NCBI GenBank assembly: GCA_023101885.1 | Contig: JALPQD010000302.1 | Coordinates: 771,956-835,955, forward strand | DNA: 64,000 nt | Direction: 5' to 3' | From: Typhlomys cinereus | Taxonomy: Eukaryota; Chordata; Mammalia; Rodentia; Platacanthomyidae | Shown: positions 58,524 through 64,000 of the stretch, piece by piece | Layout of the letters: every line of letters begins with the position of its first letter | How positions within the stretch are numbered: the stretch's first letter is position 1 | Position numbers and translations under genes: made by a program | Notes under the pieces: generated by a model | What the model saw: only the letters and a program-made list of their open reading frames with translations | The model's database searches: none | What the model was told of the DNA's origin: nothing

Positions 58524-59378
58524 TGTTGTTTTGTCTTCTAGGGTTTTTCAGTTTCTGTGTGTTTTTGACTGATTTAGTTGGTATTCCTACACTTGGGCAG
58601 TTATTACTAGTGTTTGCCTTGGGATTGGTATGTTTGTCTTTTGTTATTGTTATTTCCTAGTAGAGGCTGTTAAGCTGTTAGTACATCAGTTAAGTCAGGT
58701 TAAGTAGACAAGGAGTGAATATTAGTATGGTAGTGCACTTTTACGATGTAGTATCTTGGTGATATGTGAGGTGAGTGGTATGATCCCTGGAGTTGTATAT
58801 GTTTTTAGAGTGGCTTTATGGAAAAGTTAATCTATAGTGATTAATATTAGAAAGGAACAGTAAGGTGAAAAAAAGGAGGTTTACTTATCTTTGGGCTGGA
58901 TGTGAAGAATCTCTCCCATATGATAGGATGATTGTAGAGGTTTACAGATGTATGGCCTTTGACCCTTAGAACTTTGCTTGAGTTTTCTTTGTACTCTATT
59001 GAATTCTGAGTAGCAGTGTGTCTTCTGTAGACTACGTGTGTGGGTCCCCATTGGGCCAGAGAGTCAGAGGGGCTGATGTTGATGGCAGAATTCTTCACCC
59101 GGGACCTGGGACTTGGCTTAGTGTCCCACCCAAACTCCAGGGATGGAGGAAAGTGACTAAGTCCTGTCCAGTTGGGTGGACAGGCAGGCGGGAGGGAGAA
59201 GGGTGGCTGGGGTACCGGGGCGTAGCCCAGGCCAAAGCCTGAGGCAGCCTGGGTGCCACAGGGATGCGGGCGACCTGGGCGGGGCCGGGGGGACTCACTT
59301 GGGGGTGGCCTGGCAGAGTGGCAAGCGGGAGGCGCGGTCAGTCGGGCGGACAAAGGCTGCGTGGGAGGGAGAAGGGGG
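58524..59378 (-). promoter_or_regulatory. CpG-rich 5'UTR promoter of the full-length L1
   Basis: The distal 340 bp (59040-59378) is the most CpG-rich part of the window outside the young SINEs and retrocopy. Two similar units end in GGGAGGGAGAAGGG at 59190-59203 and 59363-59376 (spacing 173 bp) and share GGGYGGACA blocks, so it looks like two monomers, the outer one complete or slightly truncated. It would drive sense L1 transcription toward lower coordinates. No YY1-type or other factor site is claimed. Confidence 0.7.
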
Positions 59379-59390
59379 TGGTCTTTCTTT

Positions 59391-61363
59391 ATATATCTTA
59401 TATACTTGAAAAAAAACACAATAGTTAAAGGTTATGGCTATCCATTGTATATTGAAAGAGAGTCTTAGGGAATTACTTGTTCATAATTATGCCCCAGAAA
59501 GGTGTGACTAGATTTTCGGCATCCTTTGATCCAAGTCTGAGGATATGAGGCCACAAATCATGTCACCTGAAATAATCCCATGACTTTGAACCAAGTCCTA
59601 ACTTGTAGTTCAGGCTCATCAGTACCTTAACCATATTATACCAATAGCAGGCATAAACTCATCACCTTTAAAGATCTTTTTCTGTTCATAGGAGGGATAT
59701 AATAAATGTTGCACATTATTTACACCCATCTGTTGTCTTAGTCTTTTTTTAAGTAAATTAATCACCATGTGACCTTCAGAATGCATCCTACTAATGTGTG
59801 TTCTTCATTGAATTATATAACCTGTAAATATGAGTGGCTTAAGTTATATAGAGTCTAAGAAGGTGTACATAGGTAATAGGACTGGGGTTGGTATACATGT
59901 ATATAATATCTATCTTATATTTAAAAGTTAGTCTAAATCAATATGATTCATGTAAAATGTTTGATAATTTCTAAATGGTTCTCAGACAATACATTCTTAC
60001 TTTGGCAATCAGAGGTGGAAAACCATAAAATAGATAAATTCCTTTTTTGATTGTAGATGAAATCTTAAATAACATTTTGAGTTTTAGATTTTCAACAGAG
60101 AATATTTTTATATATTCTGTTTGTGTGGCATTCATAGGACTTATTATTTCTATCATATTTATGTGATTAAATGACATAAAAAGTAATAATTTACCAGATT
60201 CTTTACCCAACTTATCAATCTGTAATAAAGATCAACAGTCAAGTATAATTATTTCATTTTCCTGTGTTCTCTACACATGGGTAATTGAAGATTTTGTCTG
60301 GGTTCAGCAGTCGTGGGGAGGATTACTTTTATGAGTATTCTCAATCTTTCTATGCTGGTCTCACTTGGTATATTGCATTATTTGACATTCATCTTGATTG
60401 CACGTTGCAGAAATATAATTGTAGCCTTTATAAGCAAAAACGAAGCTTGTTATCTACACAAGTAATTGAAGAGTCAGTACTAGGGTTTGCCATAGGCAAG
60501 GAACTCAAGATACTACCCTGCTCTCTCTCCTCTCTCTTTTATTTATCTTGGATGTATTCTTAATTTTATACTTTCCTTGACAGCAAAATGACAACTTAGC
60601 TCCAGCTTATACTCTCTCATGTTCAGACCAAACTAAACATCTTCCCCTCTATTGAGAGTCCAGAAGAAGTCTCATTTCTTCTTGAAGTCCTAGAGCATTC
60701 TCAGTGACCAGATTGAACTTGAGCCGATACCAGATCCTGGAGCTAGAGGAATCCACAGCAGCCCTGGTTCCTGGAAGTTTCCTTGGATAAGTTCCGGGAC
60801 ATCCTTTCTCCCAGAATAATTAAGAAACCACCCCAAAACGAATATGGTGAAATGAAGTTTGCAAAGGAAAACACAGTAAATATCCACCAATACTAGTGAA
60901 ATCTGTGGCGTTTGTTTCTTAGAAGGCAGTTAACAACAAATTCGCAGCCATTGGAATGTGGATAAGGATAGAGTTCTGGAATGAAAACAAAGCATAAAAA
61001 ACTAAGAAATAAACTTTCTAACAGTAATATGAAACTCATAGGAAATAAAATATTATAGCAGTCAGCTTTAAGAGTTATCAGGAAGCAATTTGATTGTTTT
61101 GAATGTTTCAATGGGATTGTTTTCATTAAGATGATAAACTTTCCTTCCAGTAAGCTATGAGTTAATTACTCTGTGAATTGTCTTTCAATGTTGCTAGAAA
61201 GATGTGAAATATTCCTATCAGTTTAGAAAGTGATGATGGATGGCAGCTTGTCAGGGCTGCTCCTGTCAAGTGGAAGTCATGTTTAAACATGGGCATGTGA
61301 TTCTCAATGTTTGCTTTGGCACTGATTTTTAATAGTGTTTGTGATTGTTCTTAGGGAAACAAA
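59391..61363. other. Unique sequence, no gene seen
   Basis: About 2 kb without recognisable gene or repeat. The 92-codon frame at 60285-60563 has no known domain. 60500-60800 may hold an ancient DNA transposon, but I cannot name it. Confidence 0.5.
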
Positions 61364-61366
61364 AAC

Positions 61367-61398
<32 letters not shown>

Positions 61399-61491
61399 GG
61401 TTTTTGTTCCATATATAACCATATATCTATATCCATATAGATATACATGTTTGTGTGTATCTGTGTATGTGTGATATATGATATATATATC
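61364..61491. repeat. TA-rich palindromic simple repeat
   Basis: Two (TA)n runs around ATGTA (61366-61398), followed by further ATATA/GTGTAT patches that are partly self-complementary. It can extrude as a cruciform and is prone to length change. Confidence 0.9.
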
Positions 61492-61878
61492 ATGTGATTC
61501 CATTAACTTTGCCAGAATAAAATCTAATAGACTTATTACAAGTAACAAAACTGGCAAGTTTCATTTTCTAGCTAGGTTTCAAAATTCATGGGTCTAGTTC
61601 ATTTAAAAGATTTTAAAGTGAATTAGTAAAACATAATTTTGTCTTGTTCTTAGAGTACTGCAGAACTATATTGTTTCATCTTCCTACATTAAAGATTGCT
61701 TTCAAATAAGGCATCTGCTTATTTACAAGCATCTTATGGACTTGGTTAAATATCTTTCTTCAGTTCCAGTGTAGAAATGTTTTTCTTGCCCCAGATGAAT
61801 ATGAAATTCTTGGCGGTCAAGAAGAGAGAGTTACGGAAAAGAAGTTTATCATGAAACAACCTTAAAAAAACACTAAAG
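61492..61878. other. Unique AT-rich sequence
   Basis: No gene or repeat recognised. Confidence 0.5.
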
Positions 61879-62080
61879 GAGGGCAGGTGAGATGGTTCAA
61901 GAGGATTGAAAGCATTAGCTGTGAAAACCTGGAAGATCTGTGTTCATTCTCCGGAATACACGTATAGGTGGAAAGAGAAAACCAGCTCCATAAACTTGTC
62001 CTCTGACTTTCACTGTGTGCCATAGCAGGTAGCCCCACCATAATATAGAAATACGATGATTAGTTAATTAATTAAATAGA
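61879..62080 (+). mobile_element. Old B2-superfamily SINE
   Basis: Begins GGAGGGCAGGTGAGATGGTTCA, has AAGATCTGTGTTCATTCTCCGG at the B-box position, AACTTGTCCTCTGACTTTCAC and a TTAATTAATTAAAT tail. Its body matches the copy at 35509 rather than the young family at 63233. Confidence 0.75.
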
Positions 62081-63218
62081 TGCATTTTGTGGCAGATAAT
62101 TGGATGCTATTTCTCTGGGCAGAACCAGAACCAAACTATAGAAGACCACTTGAGTTCCAGGTAAGAAGCTCAGAATACAGTTTTACCATCATCTACAAGA
62201 AGTAAGGTCAGAGAGGAAAGAGGGAATGAAGCATCAGTGGATTTAGGACCATGATTTCTCCAGGAAGCATGAGGTCAGAGTCCTCGGCATGTTACTTCTA
62301 CAATGAAGCTCAAAAACAAGATTAAAATCCCTAGTGAAACTGATAGCGTGTGTTCAGGACCTTGTTTCCGTAGGGATTGAATCATCTAGCCACAGACTCA
62401 ACCAAAGCCAGAGAAGAGAACAGGACAGAAATCTAACAATAAAAAACAGATACCATTGGGAGTTTAAATATGGAATTCAAGGAACAGTCAGGGCTTGCTT
62501 CCCTGTGGTTCATGGACAGAAATTTCCATCACCCGTAAGCTTATCAGTGTATACAATTCTGGGCCTCTGCAAGATCATCTGAATCAGCTCTTATATTTTA
62601 TCAATGTCTCCAGGCATTTCCTTTGCTCATTAAAGTTGAAAAGCTGTAACACTCAGGGTCAAGCCTAGAATATCAAAAGTTTGTCTTTCATTGGCCCTTA
62701 AATATTGAATTTGTATAATGACCTTTCAGTGCTGAAATGTATTGTTTATAGTGCTATCACTTTATGCTATCCCTTGTGTCCAGATATTTCCCTTTACCTC
62801 TGCTTTTTAGCTAACACAAAGCCTGTCAGATAAGGATTTCCTTCACTTATAAGTCAATAAATTCATAACCAGAAGAGTTAAATAGTCTGTCCAGCATTTA
62901 ACTGATTTGAAGAATACATGTAGATTTCTAAAAATCTTTTCATTTTGAATGCTTGCAGATACACAAACCAGAGAGAATAAAGTATACCGTGTCTTCAGTG
63001 GTTAATTATCAAAATATTGCCAAACCCATTTAACCTTCTGCCATCACAGTACATAATGTATTATTCCTCACTTTGCGCCAGGACGCAGCATGGATCAGGC
63101 TGACTACAGAAATTGTTACATGTGCCATACTACCCACCTGCTTGATTCACTGATTATTACAATGATGGTGGAAAGAATGAAGTCCAAAGCTAGTGTCCCT
63201 GAACAAATGGGCAATTGA
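62081..63218. other. Unique sequence, no gene seen
   Basis: No recognisable repeat or coding segment. The 82-codon frame at 62334-62582 has no known domain. Confidence 0.5.
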
Positions 63219-63232
63219 AAGGGGAAGCTCTT

Positions 63233-63529
63233 GGGGCTGGAGAGGTGGCTCAGGGGTTAAGCCTCCGCCTTGCAGGCGGAAGGTCCCGAGTTCGGATCCC
63301 AGATCCCACCTATAGACGCCGGGCGGAAGCGGGGGCAGCCTGCGCTTCTGGTCCTGGTAGGGCGGAGCCTGTGAATCCCTGGGCAGCAGGAGGTGGAGGC
63401 GTCCATGGTGGTTCGCGAATTCGTCCGTGGTTCTACACATACACAGACACACGCATACACACACACACAGACACGCGCGCACGCACATACGCACAGTTGA
63501 ATAAATAATAATAATAATAAAAAAAAAGA
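63233..63529 (+). mobile_element. Full-length, CpG-preserved tRNA-derived SINE
   Basis: Head GGGGCTGGAGAGGTGGCTCA with A-box TGGCTCAGGGG and B-box-like GAGTTCGGATCCC, both well preserved. The body keeps many CpGs (ACGCCGGGCGG, GGTTCGCGAATTCGTCCG), followed by a CA/CGCG tract and an (AAT)n-A tail. Flanks AAGGGGAAGCTCTT (63219-63232) and AAGAGGAAGCTCTT (63530-63543) form a 14-bp target duplication with one mismatch. CpG retention suggests it is the most recent SINE insertion here. Confidence 0.93.
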
Positions 63530-63543
63530 AAGAGGAAGCTCTT

Positions 63544-64000
63544 TACAGAATTTGAGAATCAGAGCCAAAGGCCTCCATGAAAGAGGGTTTCTTCAATCAA
63601 TGCCTTCTACATGAGTAACAGGTTTCTTGAATCAGAATCAGTTCCTTTTCAGTTGATAAGCACTAGTGAGCATTGAAGTGTGTTGGACAATCTCCCAAGT
63701 ATTTTGGCTTGTAGACCTTACACATCCAAGCCCATCCCTCTTCAACTCAACTACCTCATCTGTCCATTTCACTCACTACATCTCATTCACACTGCTCTAA
63801 ATGTCCTTTAAATCTGTACCTCGCCATCCAATTCCAAGTTTTCTCAAGCCCAAATATAAATCTCACTCACAACAGCTTTCTTTAACCATGTCTCCATCTC
63901 ATTTCTATGACCAAATTCACATCTTGTCTCATGCGATAAACTCACCAGACTTAGTAGTTACCAAAACCTAGAGTCCAAGTTCCAACAATACTGACTGCGC
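63544..64000. other. Unique sequence to the window edge
   Basis: No gene or clear repeat. 63700-64000 is pyrimidine-rich and could be an old LINE 3' region, but I cannot support it. Confidence 0.4.

Larger units (their letters stand above)
52540..59378 (-). mobile_element. Full-length L1 retrotransposon
   Basis: Exact 12-bp target-site duplication TGGTCTTTCTTT at 52528-52539 and 59379-59390 marks both ends. Order on the minus strand: 5'UTR 59378-58524, ORF1 58523-57459, a 57-bp spacer, ORF2 57401-53581, 3'UTR 53580-52540 with an A-rich tail. At 6.84 kb it has the size of a complete L1. ORF1 has one nonsense codon, and ORF2 has at least two nonsense codons and several frameshifts, so it is inactive, but it is the youngest-looking long L1 here. 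Confidence 0.95.

Noticed and set aside
63144..63568. Overlapping 97-115-codon frames in both strands
   Set aside because: They are translations of the CpG-rich SINE and its CA tract.
1..64000. Multigene system, operon, phage or defence island
   Set aside because: All long coding signals are L1 ORFs. SINEs, hAT elements, LTRs and microsatellites show mammalian nuclear DNA, and no undescribed protein system is visible.

Overview
The window is repeat-dense, non-coding mammalian nuclear DNA, intergenic or deep intronic. I find no host protein-coding exon, tRNA or rRNA. LINE-1 (L1) copies with ORF1/ORF2 remnants, B1 (7SL-derived) and B2-superfamily SINEs, URR1-like hAT elements and an ERVK-type LTR identify a rodent, and B1 plus B2-type SINEs together point to the myodont clade. 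A tRNA-derived SINE present in four copies (three full-length, one 5'-truncated), unlike the mouse B2 and geomyoid ID-like SINEs I know, suggests a non-murid myodont such as a jerboa-type dipodoid. That species guess is inference.

Layout. 1-13 kb: microsatellites, one LTR candidate, old L1 tails, and MIR, L2 and MER5 remnants in otherwise unique sequence. 13-20.6 kb: URR1-like hAT elements, a 5'-truncated L1 split by one of them, an old MER5 split by a B1 and an ERVK-type solo LTR, and an L2. 20.8-33.2 kb: a matryoshka of insertions. An old plus-strand L1 (A) was invaded by a GC-rich polyadenylated retrocopy, by a younger L1 (B, 25033-30362, exact 12-bp target-site duplication) that itself took two SINEs, and by a hAT element. 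33.6-35 kb: a truncated L1 with an apparent 3' transduction, flanked by a 15-bp duplication. 35-52 kb: mostly unique DNA with SINEs, a 54-bp minisatellite, a URR1-like local duplication, an ERV1-like LTR, a small retroposon built of four hairpins (44308-44570), and two antisense truncated L1s. 52.5-59.4 kb: a structurally complete minus-strand L1 with an exact 12-bp target-site duplication, a CpG-rich tandem 5'UTR, an ORF1 with a single nonsense codon and a broken ORF2. 59.4-64 kb: unique DNA plus two SINEs, one of them apparently young.

Nothing here works as a gene system. The sequences interact as parasite and host: L1-type machinery explains the L1s, SINEs, retrocopy and hairpin retroposon (A-rich tails, target-site duplications), and the insertions date one another by nesting. 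The best leads are the hairpin retroposon, the possible 3' transductions, the unidentified retrocopy and three unrelated L1 promoter types side by side.
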